Source: a virus
Length of the DNA stretch: 30,275 nt
IMG/VR virus record: IMGVR_UViG_3300023061_000113
Coordinates: 1-30,275 of that record
Strand: one strand, 5' to 3'
The notes under the pieces were generated by a model. The model was given only the letters and a program-made list of their open reading frames with translations, searched no databases and had not been told where the DNA came from. The position numbers and the translations under genes are program-made. This document shows positions 1-7,731 of this stretch, piece after piece (positions within the stretch are counted from its first letter, which is position 1; the number at the start of each line of letters is the position of its first letter).

Positions 1-253
1 TAATCCATAATTTACCACCTTTCTTTAATACTCTCTCAATTAATACTAATAATTCAATTACTTTATCAGGGTATAGGTGTTCAAAGAAGTGACTAGCATA
101 TATTTCATCAACTTCAATACCGTCATCAGCAAATACAGATACTAAAACATCTTTTGCATTACCAACATACTTCTGTCCAAAATCCTGCTCATCTATTCCC
201 TCAAAACCATTTCTCGGTGTATTACCACATCCCAGCTCAATTCGTTTATTCAT
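1..253 (-). CDS. SAM-dependent methyltransferase (partial, runs off window)
   Basis: The first 84 codons are present and the 3' part lies beyond the left edge. Residues 5-10 (IELGCG) look like the SAM-binding motif I of class I methyltransferases; DEIYASHFFEHL near residue 59 resembles the motif II/post-II segment of the Methyltransf_11 group, and LKKGGKLW near residue 76 matches the following GG-containing turn. The ATG lies inside the end of the upstream glycosyltransferase gene with an 8-nt overlap (ATGAATAA), so translation is probably coupled. By position it belongs to the sugar-modification cassette and may methylate a sugar or a nucleotide sugar; the substrate is unknown. Confidence 0.82.
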   Translation of the reverse strand, partial: MNKRIELGCGNTPRNGFEGIDEQDFGQKYVGNAKDVLVSVFADDGIEVDEIYASHFFEHLYPDKVIELLVLIERVLKKGGKLWI

Positions 254-1838
254 ATAGTTTATTAATTATATCTTTAGCTTTCCAAATATCACTCTTACGA
301 CCACGTTTAGCCCTTACCTTTTCTTCTGCTACTGCCTTATCATTATAGATAAACTCAACCTTATCGGCATACTGTTCACGTAGTAATTGGCTCATACCAC
401 CGTAGTAACCCATACGTTCATTAAACATACCACCTCTAACAAAGTCTTTCTTCTTAATCCAACTAAAGTTCTCTATGAATGTACGCTTAGTGCTTAGACC
501 TGTCTTAGTTCTTTTACCACCATAGTGCCACTCACCGTCAGGTACATTTACTGCTTCCTCTAATGCACCGTCTTCTAATTCTAACCTGTCATCTAGGAAT
601 AATAATACTTCACCTAGACTTTCTACCACTCCCATATTTCTAGCCTTAGCAAGACCGTAGTGCTTAGTATCGTGAGTATTTAGATATAGAAGTGGTGTAT
701 CAATCTTTGTTTTTAACTTGTTACACAACATCTTAGTCTCGCCATTATCATCACTACCATCATCAATTACTATAATCTCTTTAGCTACGTAGTCTTGCAT
801 TTCAACACTCATTATCGTATCTGCTAAATGTTCTGCTCTTTCAAAGGTTGGGATTATAACTGATACTACTGGCTGACCATTAAACCCTATATCATAATAG
901 ACCTTAGCATATCGTCTAGCTAATCGTTGGTCTGAATAGTTTTTAACTGTCTGCCAAGCGTTCTTACGCAACTTCATTCGCAACTCTTTGTCTTCCATTA
1001 ACTTCTTTAATTCATCTTCAAAGTTTTCTTCATTAAATATAATACCATTCTTACCGTGTTCAATTAAGTCTCTAGCTGACCCCTGTGAGGTAGCCATTAC
1101 AGGTACACCACGAGCCATAGCTTCAAATAACGGTAATGTGCCACTCTCATACTCGCCAGTAGAATACATAACAAATACTTTCATCTTCCTATACAAATCA
1201 TCTTTCATATTAGCAGGAGCCATTGATACACGACCAGAACCACCTAAGAATTTCAATACTCCATCATCTTTATATGCTTTACAAGCTTCATCCCAGTATT
1301 TAATCTTATCTACATACCCTGAACCAACTACTTTGTAATCTAGTTTCTTCGCCGCCATACAAATATCTCCTAAGTGCTTATGTGGCATTACTCTACCTAT
1401 ATATCCTACATTATCTTCTTCACAAGGCTCATCAATCCAAGTATATCTATCTAAGTCTATGCCGTGTGGTACGTGAAAGACGTTCTTATGTTTCTTTCTA
1501 AGTTTCTCACAACCCCAGTGTGTAGGGTGAACTAATCCATTAAACATATTCCAGTCTTTCTTTTCTAAACTATTATGGTTCTGGTGTGTTAGCACACTTG
1601 GTATATGTTTCAGTTCTGGTATTGCGTCAAGCATATTTAAAGCACTATTCCAATACTGTGCGTGCCATACATCAACACCGTCTTTTAATGCGTCGTGTAG
1701 GTAGATAAAAGAGTTAGCTAACCCTCTAGGGTGTACGTCAATACTAACCCAATTAAATCTAGGATTGTGTTTGATGATTGACTTGGTTAGTGTTCCGATT
1801 GCCCAGTCTGACACATCACTATTAATCATTATCTTCAT
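246..1838 (-). CDS. Two-domain glycosyltransferase (GT4-like + GT2-like fusion)
   Basis: A 530-residue protein with two transferase domains. Residues 1-320 are a GT-B fold GT4-type domain: VPHGIDLDRY (123-132), IGRVMPHK (147-154), and the sugar-nucleotide E-x7-E motif at E231 and E239 followed by AMARGVPV. Residues 324 to the end are a GT-A fold GT2-type domain: VSVIIPTFER (325-334), IIVIDDGSDD (355-364) and FLDDR (414-418) in the DxD position. Such fusions can add two sugars in succession; the C-terminal domain is short at about 205 residues. The start follows the upstream methyltransferase stop by one base and no Shine-Dalgarno site is evident. No signal peptide is visible, so it likely acts in the cytoplasm. 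Substrates cannot be told from sequence. Confidence 0.88.
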   Translation of the reverse strand: MKIMINSDVSDWAIGTLTKSIIKHNPRFNWVSIDVHPRGLANSFIYLHDALKDGVDVWHAQYWNSALNMLDAIPELKHIPSVLTHQNHNSLEKKDWNMFNGLVHPTHWGCEKLRKKHKNVFHVPHGIDLDRYTWIDEPCEEDNVGYIGRVMPHKHLGDICMAAKKLDYKVVGSGYVDKIKYWDEACKAYKDDGVLKFLGGSGRVSMAPANMKDDLYRKMKVFVMYSTGEYESGTLPLFEAMARGVPVMATSQGSARDLIEHGKNGIIFNEENFEDELKKLMEDKELRMKLRKNAWQTVKNYSDQRLARRYAKVYYDIGFNGQPVVSVIIPTFERAEHLADTIMSVEMQDYVAKEIIVIDDGSDDNGETKMLCNKLKTKIDTPLLYLNTHDTKHYGLAKARNMGVVESLGEVLLFLDDRLELEDGALEEAVNVPDGEWHYGGKRTKTGLSTKRTFIENFSWIKKKDFVRGGMFNERMGYYGGMSQLLREQYADKVEFIYNDKAVAEEKVRAKRGRKSDIWKAKDIINKLYE

Positions 1839-1839
1839 A

Positions 1840-2400
1840 CTATGTTATATAAATTATTAAAAATCCAGGATAAGGTTGTTTAATCTCTGCACCTAAACCT
1901 CTTTCCTTTAGAAACTCACAACACGCTTGAGTAATACCATAGCCTTTTTCAGCCTTACACTTCTTTAGGTCATATCTGAAATTATTATTATGTAGAAAGT
2001 CGTGTACTACTATAATGCCTGGCTTCTTGATATGGTTCATAGCATTATTTAAATCACTCTTAGTTGTCTTGTAATGGTGGTCGCCATCTATATAAATAAG
2101 GTCAAACTTATCTTTACATTCAGAGAAATACTTATCAGCCGTCATCTGTTTTAGTGTTAAGTTCTTTCTTAAATCACCAATATTATCAAGTGTTTCTACA
2201 TATATGGTTGGGTCAACGGATGTAAGTTTAGCACCCATTTCAAGAAAAGCCCTTGCCGATATTCCAAACTGCATACCTATTTCTAATACATTTTTACCCT
2301 CTAAACCTTTCTTATAAAAAGTATCACCAAAATATTCTTTAATAGCGTCGTAGTATTCTTTAGTAGGCTTATGAGCCATTTGTTTATCCCAGTTATTCAT
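1840..2400 (-). CDS. Class I methyltransferase, Methyltransf_24-like
   Basis: A 186-residue protein with VLEIGMQFG (residues 39-47) as the SAM-binding motif, an acidic motif at SVDPT (62-66), and FDLIYIDGDHHY (99-110) followed by KKPGIIVVHDF. The IDGDHHY plus VVHDF signature is typical of the Methyltransf_24/cephalosporin-hydroxylase-like group, often found among glycan or small-molecule modification genes. It starts inside the end of the 41-codon gene at 2393 (ATGAATAA overlap) and stops one base before the fused glycosyltransferase. Likely a cytoplasmic methylase of a sugar or lipid-linked intermediate; that role is inferred from neighbours. Confidence 0.85.
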   Translation of the reverse strand: MNNWDKQMAHKPTKEYYDAIKEYFGDTFYKKGLEGKNVLEIGMQFGISARAFLEMGAKLTSVDPTIYVETLDNIGDLRKNLTLKQMTADKYFSECKDKFDLIYIDGDHHYKTTKSDLNNAMNHIKKPGIIVVHDFLHNNNFRYDLKKCKAEKGYGITQACCEFLKERGLGAEIKQPYPGFLIIYIT

Positions 2401-2518
2401 TTAATATTTTATTATAATATTCTTTATTTAATGCTATCATAGTTGAAATAACGCCATTATGTGCAGTGCCAAATATCTTAATTCTATTATTATAAGAAAG
2501 TTTTTTAACTTTTTTCAT
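2393..2518 (-). CDS. Small basic protein, 41 aa
   Basis: An open frame of 41 codons fills the gap between the glycosyltransferase ending at 2505 and the methyltransferase starting at 2400. Its ATG lies inside the end of the upstream gene (14-nt overlap) and its TAA lies inside the start of the next gene (8-nt overlap, ATGAATAA). Overlaps at both ends are the main evidence that it is real. The product begins MKKVKKLSYNN and has no cysteine or membrane segment. I do not recognise a family. Confidence 0.6.
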   Translation of the reverse strand: MKKVKKLSYNNRIKIFGTAHNGVISTMIALNKEYYNKILNE

Positions 2519-3428
2519 TAGTTTTCCAACTGTTATACCCATATAAGTCAGGTGTTAGTGATTTAATTCTCTCTCTTACATACTTAGGGTGACTTTCTAA
2601 CAATAACGGCTTATAGCTTCCACTTGTCTTTTTAATCCTTGACCACATCATATCTATAAATTTTTGTAACGCTTCTTCTTCTGTACTACCCCATTCTCTA
2701 GGAAACCCAGCTTTTGCCCTTGCGTTTGAAAAGCGTAAGAAGTGTTTACCTGTTGTTTCCTTATCTCTAAATGTATTGTCGTAGTTAAATATATCTATGC
2801 CAGTTGAACGTACCATACTTTCAGGTATAGTTGTGCCAGTTGGTAATCCTCGTTTCTCATCAAAGCCATTAACCATTATTGGATAACCCCAAGCACTTGT
2901 CTTATCATCCTCTGGTATTCCAAACTTAATTAGTTCTTTCTTATCACCTCTTATTATAAATGGTAGGTGTACTTTCTGGTATGCCTTATGTTGATTGAGT
3001 ACCGTATATTTCATAAACGATAGTAACCACCACTTCTCTTTATAATGTGCTTCCATTCTTGCTTTAAGGTCTGGCATATCTTTCTCGTGTATCACATAAT
3101 CAATATCCATCTTCATTATCCAATCACCAGTACACGCTTCTAATCCAGCGTTAAAATGTTGTGCTATTGTTTCCCAAGAGAAGTCATACTCCCAAGGTAA
3201 GTCAATTATTTTGAATGATTTTTTTCCTTCCTCCAATTCCAACATATCACGATAGGCATATAATAAATCATTAGTATCTTCATTATTAAAAGGTTCGCCA
3301 TTAACAATCACAACCTCATCTGCAAAGTCTAAATAACTCTCAATAGCTTCACGCCAAGCATACTGCCACTCATCAGGTGTATTACCTATATTACCTAGTG
3401 TTACGAAGATTGATATTTTTGGTGTCAT
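2505..3428 (-). CDS. Glycosyltransferase family 2-like protein
   Basis: A 307-residue protein with an N-terminal GT-A type strand (KISIFVTLGNIGN, residues 4-16), an acidic segment ADEVVIVNGEP, and a DxD motif in GDWIMKMDIDYV (D108, D110) that would bind the metal-sugar nucleotide. The region after the DxD is longer and richer in aromatic residues than in a minimal GT2 protein, as in many viral and capsule transferases. It starts one base after the HNH gene stop and overlaps the 41-codon gene downstream. No membrane segment is seen. Sugar donor and acceptor are unknown. Confidence 0.82.
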   Translation of the reverse strand: MTPKISIFVTLGNIGNTPDEWQYAWREAIESYLDFADEVVIVNGEPFNNEDTNDLLYAYRDMLELEEGKKSFKIIDLPWEYDFSWETIAQHFNAGLEACTGDWIMKMDIDYVIHEKDMPDLKARMEAHYKEKWWLLSFMKYTVLNQHKAYQKVHLPFIIRGDKKELIKFGIPEDDKTSAWGYPIMVNGFDEKRGLPTGTTIPESMVRSTGIDIFNYDNTFRDKETTGKHFLRFSNARAKAGFPREWGSTEEEALQKFIDMMWSRIKKTSGSYKPLLLESHPKYVRERIKSLTPDLYGYNSWKTNEKS

Positions 3429-3429
3429 A

Positions 3430-3894
3430 TTAACTTCTATATTTATCTATTATTGAATGGCATTTACGACAAAGTGTTATGCCATTACTTATTATATATC
3501 TTAATTTAGGATACTTAGCCCAACCTTTTTTATGATGTGCTTCTAAATTACCACCCCTTTGTGAACATAACTGACAAGTATAATTATCTCTTGTATAAAC
3601 ACTTTCACGCCATTTACTATAATCAATTCCTTTCATATTTCTATTTCTTTTTCTTGGAACACCAGTACCACCCTTAGCTAAACTCATTTTCCTACGACTT
3701 TCTTTTGATACTCTTACGCCTTTTCTAACTGATGAATGTGTTTTGAAATATAGTTTTTGGGCTTCACTCATTTTCTTTCTTGTTTCAATAGAAAAACCGT
3801 TAGGGTGAATACTCTTACCCTTTAATGGTGATTGTTTGCCACGCTTCATTTCTGCTAGACGTTCTAAGTGTTTTCTTTGTTTCTCGCTTTTCAT
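3430..3894 (-). CDS. Free-standing HNH homing endonuclease with NUMOD3 repeats
   Basis: A 154-residue basic protein. Residues 15-80 contain repeated GK-x-H/S-x-x-x-RRKMSxA elements of the NUMOD3 DNA-binding type (SIETRKKMSEAQ and SKESRRKMSLAK). The C-terminal 50 residues are an HNH domain: YTCQLCSQRG, the catalytic-region EAHHKKGW, and LCRKCH, with two CxxC pairs holding zinc. Such genes are selfish DNA that spread by cutting alleles lacking them. It sits between two sugar-cassette genes and has a good promoter of its own just upstream. It is not inside a visible intron, since both flanking genes are complete. Confidence 0.9.
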   Translation of the reverse strand: MKSEKQRKHLERLAEMKRGKQSPLKGKSIHPNGFSIETRKKMSEAQKLYFKTHSSVRKGVRVSKESRRKMSLAKGGTGVPRKRNRNMKGIDYSKWRESVYTRDNYTCQLCSQRGGNLEAHHKKGWAKYPKLRYIISNGITLCRKCHSIIDKYRS

Positions 3895-3902
3895 ACATAT
3901 TC

Positions 3903-3930
3903 ATTGTATCACATACTTTCATTTTGTCCA
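3903..3930 (-). promoter_or_regulatory. Candidate promoter for the HNH endonuclease
   Basis: On the minus strand TGGACA (3925-3930) and TACAAT (3903-3908) are 16 bases apart, and TG one base before TACAAT makes an extended -10. Expected initiation falls near 3896, only a couple of bases before the ATG at 3894, so the transcript would be almost leaderless. A separate promoter suits a mobile gene dropped into an operon. Confidence 0.5.
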
Positions 3931-3942
3931 ATATACTTATTT

Positions 3943-4074
3943 TCATACAATCCATTTAATAAATAAAATGTTTAACCAAACTGCTATTGAACATATAATA
4001 ATCGTTGCTAATACATAAATAAAATATTTACCAATATCATCAAACCAATCTTTAGTGTCGTCCCATAAACTCAT
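3943..4074 (-). CDS. Small single-pass membrane protein, 43 aa
   Basis: The ATG overlaps the stop of the methyltransferase upstream in an ATGA arrangement at 4071-4074, which supports translation. The product begins MSLWDDTKDWFDDIGK, an acidic amphipathic segment, followed by one hydrophobic stretch of about 22 residues (YFIYVLATIII...) and a short tail. No family recognised. In this cassette it could anchor a partner at the inner membrane, but nothing in the sequence proves it. Confidence 0.65.
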   Translation of the reverse strand: MSLWDDTKDWFDDIGKYFIYVLATIIICSIAVWLNILFIKWIV

Positions 4075-4643
4075 ATCTTTTTACACTTAATAATATATCC
4101 TGCGTCAAATAAAGTTCCTGATGATGTAGCACCTCTTACCTTGTATCCCTCTGCAATACAAGATGTATTATAAATATTAGGTGCTTTCATTGTGCGTGGT
4201 ACTATCTCCTCTATCTTAAATCCAGCTTCTTCTAATAACTTAATTGCACCGAACTTTGTATATCTTAGATAGTCATTATTGTATGGATTATGAACAGGGT
4301 AGAGTGTAGGGAATGTGATGTAGAGTGTGCCACCTTTAGTAATAAAATTATTTATATTTAAAAGTGAATTAAGTGGATTATAAATATATTCCATAACTTC
4401 CAAACAAAATACTATATTACATCTTTGTTTTATTGGAAGATTATATATATGCCCGTTCAACTCAATTTCATAATCATAATCACCATCTTCTAATCCATTG
4501 TCAACTATTTTATATTCCTTAACATTCCAACTACTAACTCTACTCTTTACTGGATTACTAGCACCACCAACGTCAAGCACTCTATCAGCTTTAATATCAA
4601 GCGTCTTTAAATATTCTTCTAGTTGGTTTCTATAATGGCTCAT
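4071..4643 (-). CDS. SAM-dependent methyltransferase, Methyltransf_11-like
   Basis: A 190-residue protein. VLDVGGASNP (residues 22-31) is motif I, KIVDNG marks the acidic strand, CNIVFCLEVMEYI the post-I region, and TKGGTLYITFPT the following strand and turn. The segment YLRYTKFGAIKLLEEAGFKIEEI is the usual C-terminal helix-strand of this superfamily. It overlaps the zinc-finger gene upstream by four bases and the small membrane gene downstream by four. One of three methyltransferases in the cassette, so it may O- or N-methylate a sugar, but the target is not predictable. Confidence 0.82.
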   Translation of the reverse strand: MSHYRNQLEEYLKTLDIKADRVLDVGGASNPVKSRVSSWNVKEYKIVDNGLEDGDYDYEIELNGHIYNLPIKQRCNIVFCLEVMEYIYNPLNSLLNINNFITKGGTLYITFPTLYPVHNPYNNDYLRYTKFGAIKLLEEAGFKIEEIVPRTMKAPNIYNTSCIAEGYKVRGATSSGTLFDAGYIIKCKKI

Positions 4644-4867
4644 TTATTATTTATTATTTTATTATGTTCTTTTTGTTCATCTTCCATACATTTTTCAGAA
4701 CAATAGTTTTCATCCATCCAAGTAATCTTTCCGTCAATTATAGGTTTCTTACATCTATAACAAAATGCAGTAGGTAAATGTTCTAAATAATAGTGTATCT
4801 TATCTAGTGTTTTTAATCGTTCTGCAATTTCTTCTATTGCATTTACTAATCGTTTTAATAATTTCAT
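4640..4867 (-). CDS. Small zinc-binding protein, 75 aa
   Basis: The first 30 residues form a basic amphipathic helix with heptad-like leucines. C36-x2-C39 and C56-x3-C60 then make a likely single zinc site (CYRC and CSEKC), similar in spacing to small treble-clef or MYM/FCS-type fingers. The tail is acidic and then basic. It overlaps the dehydrogenase gene by four bases (ATGA) and the methyltransferase by four. A role in protein-protein or nucleic-acid contact is possible; no specific family is assigned. Confidence 0.72.
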   Translation of the reverse strand: MKLLKRLVNAIEEIAERLKTLDKIHYYLEHLPTAFCYRCKKPIIDGKITWMDENYCSEKCMEDEQKEHNKIINNK

Positions 4868-5640
4868 TTCTTTTTACTTTCATTAAAATACTTATCGTTT
4901 AATGCGTGTGCGCACTCTATTAACTCACTACCACTATCATAAATCATAGCTGACATATCTTTAGGAAAGCAGTAACCACTATAACCACGATAGCCCTCGT
5001 GGAATATCTCCCAATGGCTAGGTTCTATTCTCTTATCACCACTCACTACCATCTTAATAGTCTTGTTATAATCAACTCCCTTGCTCTCACAATAATCGTA
5101 GAATTGATTAGCTAATACAACTCTAGTAGCTAGATAACAGTTACTTACTAGCTTAACCATTTCAGCTTCACTTGCTTCGCAGATAAACTGTGCTTCATCT
5201 GACATAGGTAACATATCAAGTATCTTAGTAGCCATATACCTATCTTTCTTATTCACATAACCAACTATCTGACGTTTAGGTTTGATAAAGTCTTGCCACG
5301 CTATTCTAGCTGTTAGAAATTCAGGATTAAAGAAAAATGTATGTTGTGGGTATTTCTCTGCTAACATCTTTGTTGTGCCAGGCAATACAGTTGATTTAAT
5401 AATGATATATTTACCAGCAGTCAACCTACTTATATTCTCATCTAATGCACCAAGTTCAAATCCTTTATATTCATCAAACGGCGTAGGTAAACATAGGAAG
5501 ATATATTTTTGTTTATCTACTCTACCCCAATCGCCCTTATTAAGTGAATAAAAGTTACAACCTTTAAACCACTTGATTACGCTCCCACCTACAAAGCCAG
5601 TTCCTATTACACCGACTTCGCTTCTATAATTCTTTTTCAT
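4864..5640 (-). CDS. Short UDP-glucose/GDP-mannose dehydrogenase-like protein
   Basis: A 258-residue protein that keeps the family active-site pattern: NAD-binding G13-x-G15-x2-G18, LCLPTPFDE (49-57), STVLPGTT (83-90), NPEF with E107, K163 and N167 in VKLVSN, and the catalytic cysteine C224 in GYSGYCFPKD. Known UDP-glucose 6-dehydrogenases use these residues to oxidise UDP-glucose to UDP-glucuronate. Family members are usually 390-450 residues; here the chain ends about 34 residues after the cysteine, so the C-terminal nucleotide-sugar-binding domain is missing. It could be a minimal enzyme or one that needs a partner. It overlaps the epimerase gene by 17 bases. Confidence 0.85.
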   Translation of the reverse strand: MKKNYRSEVGVIGTGFVGGSVIKWFKGCNFYSLNKGDWGRVDKQKYIFLCLPTPFDEYKGFELGALDENISRLTAGKYIIIKSTVLPGTTKMLAEKYPQHTFFFNPEFLTARIAWQDFIKPKRQIVGYVNKKDRYMATKILDMLPMSDEAQFICEASEAEMVKLVSNCYLATRVVLANQFYDYCESKGVDYNKTIKMVVSGDKRIEPSHWEIFHEGYRGYSGYCFPKDMSAMIYDSGSELIECAHALNDKYFNESKKK

Positions 5641-6466
5641 CTTTTAATATCTTAGTTAATTGTTTCTTAAAATTAGTTGTTGGTTTCCAACCCAAGTCTT
5701 TTAATGCCTTTGATGTATCAGCGAAGTTATATTGATTATCGCCTTTAGGTATTGGTTTCATATCTAATTCAAATCTACCAAACACTTCTTCAAATATCTC
5801 TTTAAGGTCGCCAAGCGTTACAAACTGACTACCACCTAGATTATATGTACCACCTTTAGAATGTTCTATCACTTTCATTACTCCATCAACAAGGTCGCCT
5901 ATGTATGTATAGCCCCTACCAGTATGTCCGTCTCCATAGAAACTAATTGGTTTGCCTTGCTTAATCTGATTAGCCCATTTCTTTATAACTAAATCACCTC
6001 TGCCGTTCTCACCATATACTGTAAATGGTCTGATAGTTGTTGTCTTAATACTGCTCCTTGCTACAAGTTGCTCTGCCATTAACTTAGTCATACCGTATAT
6101 GCTCTTAGGATTTTTAAGTGCGTCTTCCTTTAATCCGTCTTTAGTATCAGCACCATAAACACTGCTAGAAGAAAAATTGATAAAATGAGTAACACCATAC
6201 TTTTCTGATAAGTCAATTAAGTTTTTAGTTCCTATTATGTTAGTTGATATATAATCTTCTGGGTATAGTTCTGAACGTCTTACACCAGCTAACGCCGCAC
6301 AATGTATTACTGTATCAAAGTGTTCTGTTTCAAATAGGTATTCAAGATGATATTTATCTCGTATATCTTCTCCCTCTAATAAATCAATTCCAATAGTTCC
6401 AGTTGGTAATGCTTCCTTTAACCTACTAGCAATAAATCCACAATCGCCTGTTAAAAGTATCTTCAT
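5624..6466 (-). CDS. NAD-dependent sugar-nucleotide epimerase/dehydratase (extended SDR)
   Basis: Start chosen at the ATG at 6466: it overlaps the stop of the small membrane gene (ATGA), MKILLTGDCGFI is the normal SDR beginning, and a longer frame would add 18 unlikely residues. The product is 280 residues with TGDCGFI (6-12) for NAD, FSSSSVYG with the catalytic serine region (98-105), and YGMTK (Y124, K128). RPFTVYGENGRGD and FYGDGHTGRGYTYIGD resemble UDP-glucuronate 4-epimerases and GalE-like proteins. It lies next to the dehydrogenase-like gene, so UDP-glucose to UDP-glucuronate to UDP-galacturonate is a plausible route. A 4,6-dehydratase activity cannot be excluded. Confidence 0.88.
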   Translation of the reverse strand: MKILLTGDCGFIASRLKEALPTGTIGIDLLEGEDIRDKYHLEYLFETEHFDTVIHCAALAGVRRSELYPEDYISTNIIGTKNLIDLSEKYGVTHFINFSSSSVYGADTKDGLKEDALKNPKSIYGMTKLMAEQLVARSSIKTTTIRPFTVYGENGRGDLVIKKWANQIKQGKPISFYGDGHTGRGYTYIGDLVDGVMKVIEHSKGGTYNLGGSQFVTLGDLKEIFEEVFGRFELDMKPIPKGDNQYNFADTSKALKDLGWKPTTNFKKQLTKILKDEKEL

Positions 6467-6618
6467 ATATCTAAACCTTTCAATATTGCACCGATAATAA
6501 ATAATGTCATTATCAACCAAGCAATAAATCCTGGTTTTTTACCAAAACCTCCTGCAACTATACCAAGCATAATCCAAATAATTACAGAAACAAAATATAA
6601 TATTATTTCACCAATCAT
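6463..6618 (-). CDS. Small two-helix membrane protein, 51 aa
   Basis: The ATG is one base after the stop of the GT4 gene and the TGA overlaps the epimerase start. Two hydrophobic segments (about residues 4-22 and 31-46) are separated by a GGFGKKPG turn, giving a helical hairpin. No family recognised. Small hairpins in phage glycan cassettes sometimes accompany lipid-linked sugar transfer, but here that is only a guess. Confidence 0.68.
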   Translation of the reverse strand: MIGEIILYFVSVIIWIMLGIVAGGFGKKPGFIAWLIMTLFIIGAILKGLDI

Positions 6619-6619
6619 A

Positions 6620-7462
6620 TTATTTCATTATTTGATTAAAGATTTTTAAATACTCATTTCCCATACGTTCTAATGTTATATCTTCTTCTGCCATTACCTC
6701 AGGAATACCACCGTGTCCATTATGTAATATATCTAATCCACAAGCTCTAGCTTCCATAACCGTATTAGGACAAGCGTCAGAATAACTAGGGTACAACAAC
6801 ACATCACTATCTCTCATAATGTTTGCTAATGCAAATCTATCTTTGATTACTCCTGCATAATGTATATTCTCACCTCTAAAGAAATCAAAATCAGCATTGA
6901 CCTGTTCAGGTGAAAACTGACCTATTATCGTTAATTCGTTCTTAGGATTATTAAGCCACGCTTGTGTAAACATATCAAACGCTTCTGTTGGTCGTTTATT
7001 CTCATCACGGTTATATCTAATATATAAGAATTTAAGATAGTCCTTATTTTCTCTTTGTTTATTTTTAAAGAATACATTTGTATCTACACCATTTAATATA
7101 ATATGGGACTTATCTTTAAACCCTACATAACTACCAATCCAATCATAAGCCCACCTAGACTGATATATAACAGCCTTAGACTTATCGGCATAGTCTTTCA
7201 TACGTTCGTGTGGCTGACACCTATTCCTACTCTTACGTGGCATATTATCAACCCTTAATACTATCTTCTTGCCAGCATCATAAGCGTCTTGTACGTCTGA
7301 CTTATCCAACATAGTGACACCTGATATAAAAAATATATCACATTGTTTCCAATCATCTACAAACTCAACCTTACCTTGTAAGGATAGTTTTAAATTCCTT
7401 AGAAACGTAAATCCACCTCCTATTTCTTGCTTTGACTTATTGGCTAGATGTATTCTAATCAT
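6620..7462 (-). CDS. Glycosyltransferase family 4-like protein
   Basis: A 280-residue GT-B protein. The N-terminus has IHLANKSKQEIGGGFTFLRNL, where the GGG loop is typical of donor/acceptor binding in GT4 enzymes. VIYQSRWAYDWI and ILNGVDTNVF (122-131) mark the inter-domain region. SYSDACPNTVMEARACG (226-242) is the sugar-nucleotide motif, with D229 and E237 in the E/D-x7-E positions. The protein is shorter than usual (350-400), mainly at the N-terminal domain. It overlaps the 90-residue gene upstream by four bases. Confidence 0.85.
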   Translation of the reverse strand: MIRIHLANKSKQEIGGGFTFLRNLKLSLQGKVEFVDDWKQCDIFFISGVTMLDKSDVQDAYDAGKKIVLRVDNMPRKSRNRCQPHERMKDYADKSKAVIYQSRWAYDWIGSYVGFKDKSHIILNGVDTNVFFKNKQRENKDYLKFLYIRYNRDENKRPTEAFDMFTQAWLNNPKNELTIIGQFSPEQVNADFDFFRGENIHYAGVIKDRFALANIMRDSDVLLYPSYSDACPNTVMEARACGLDILHNGHGGIPEVMAEEDITLERMGNEYLKIFNQIMK

Positions 7463-7731
7463 AGTTTTCTAAACTGTAATATATATTCTAATTCTTCTTT
7501 ACTAAATGGATAATTTGCATAGTTACTTAGTACGTCTTTTTTAAAATCATTACTTATTTTTTTTCTTTGTATAATTGGTTTACATTCTTCAAATAATGAT
7601 TGGTCATAATAATACCAATACTCATCACTACTATCCCAATATAAAGGAAGTGAATATTTACCATCTATTGAAACTTTACATTCAATTTTTCCTCTATCTG
7701 TTAATAATGGTTTAAATTGTTTCTTGCTCAT
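7459..7731 (-). CDS. Uncharacterised protein, 90 aa
   Basis: Overlaps the deacetylase gene by 20 bases at its start and the GT4 gene by four (ATGA) at its end, so it is almost certainly translated. The product is soluble and very rich in tyrosine and tryptophan between residues 25 and 45 (YSLPLYWDSSDEYWYYYDQS), as carbohydrate-contacting surfaces often are. No catalytic motif is visible and no family is assigned. Confidence 0.7.
   Translation of the reverse strand: MSKKQFKPLLTDRGKIECKVSIDGKYSLPLYWDSSDEYWYYYDQSLFEECKPIIQRKKISNDFKKDVLSNYANYPFSKEELEYILQFRKL

Noticed and set aside
6467-6520. Longer N-terminus of the epimerase
   Set aside because: The extra residues do not look like an SDR start, and the ATG at 6466 overlaps the stop of the preceding small gene.
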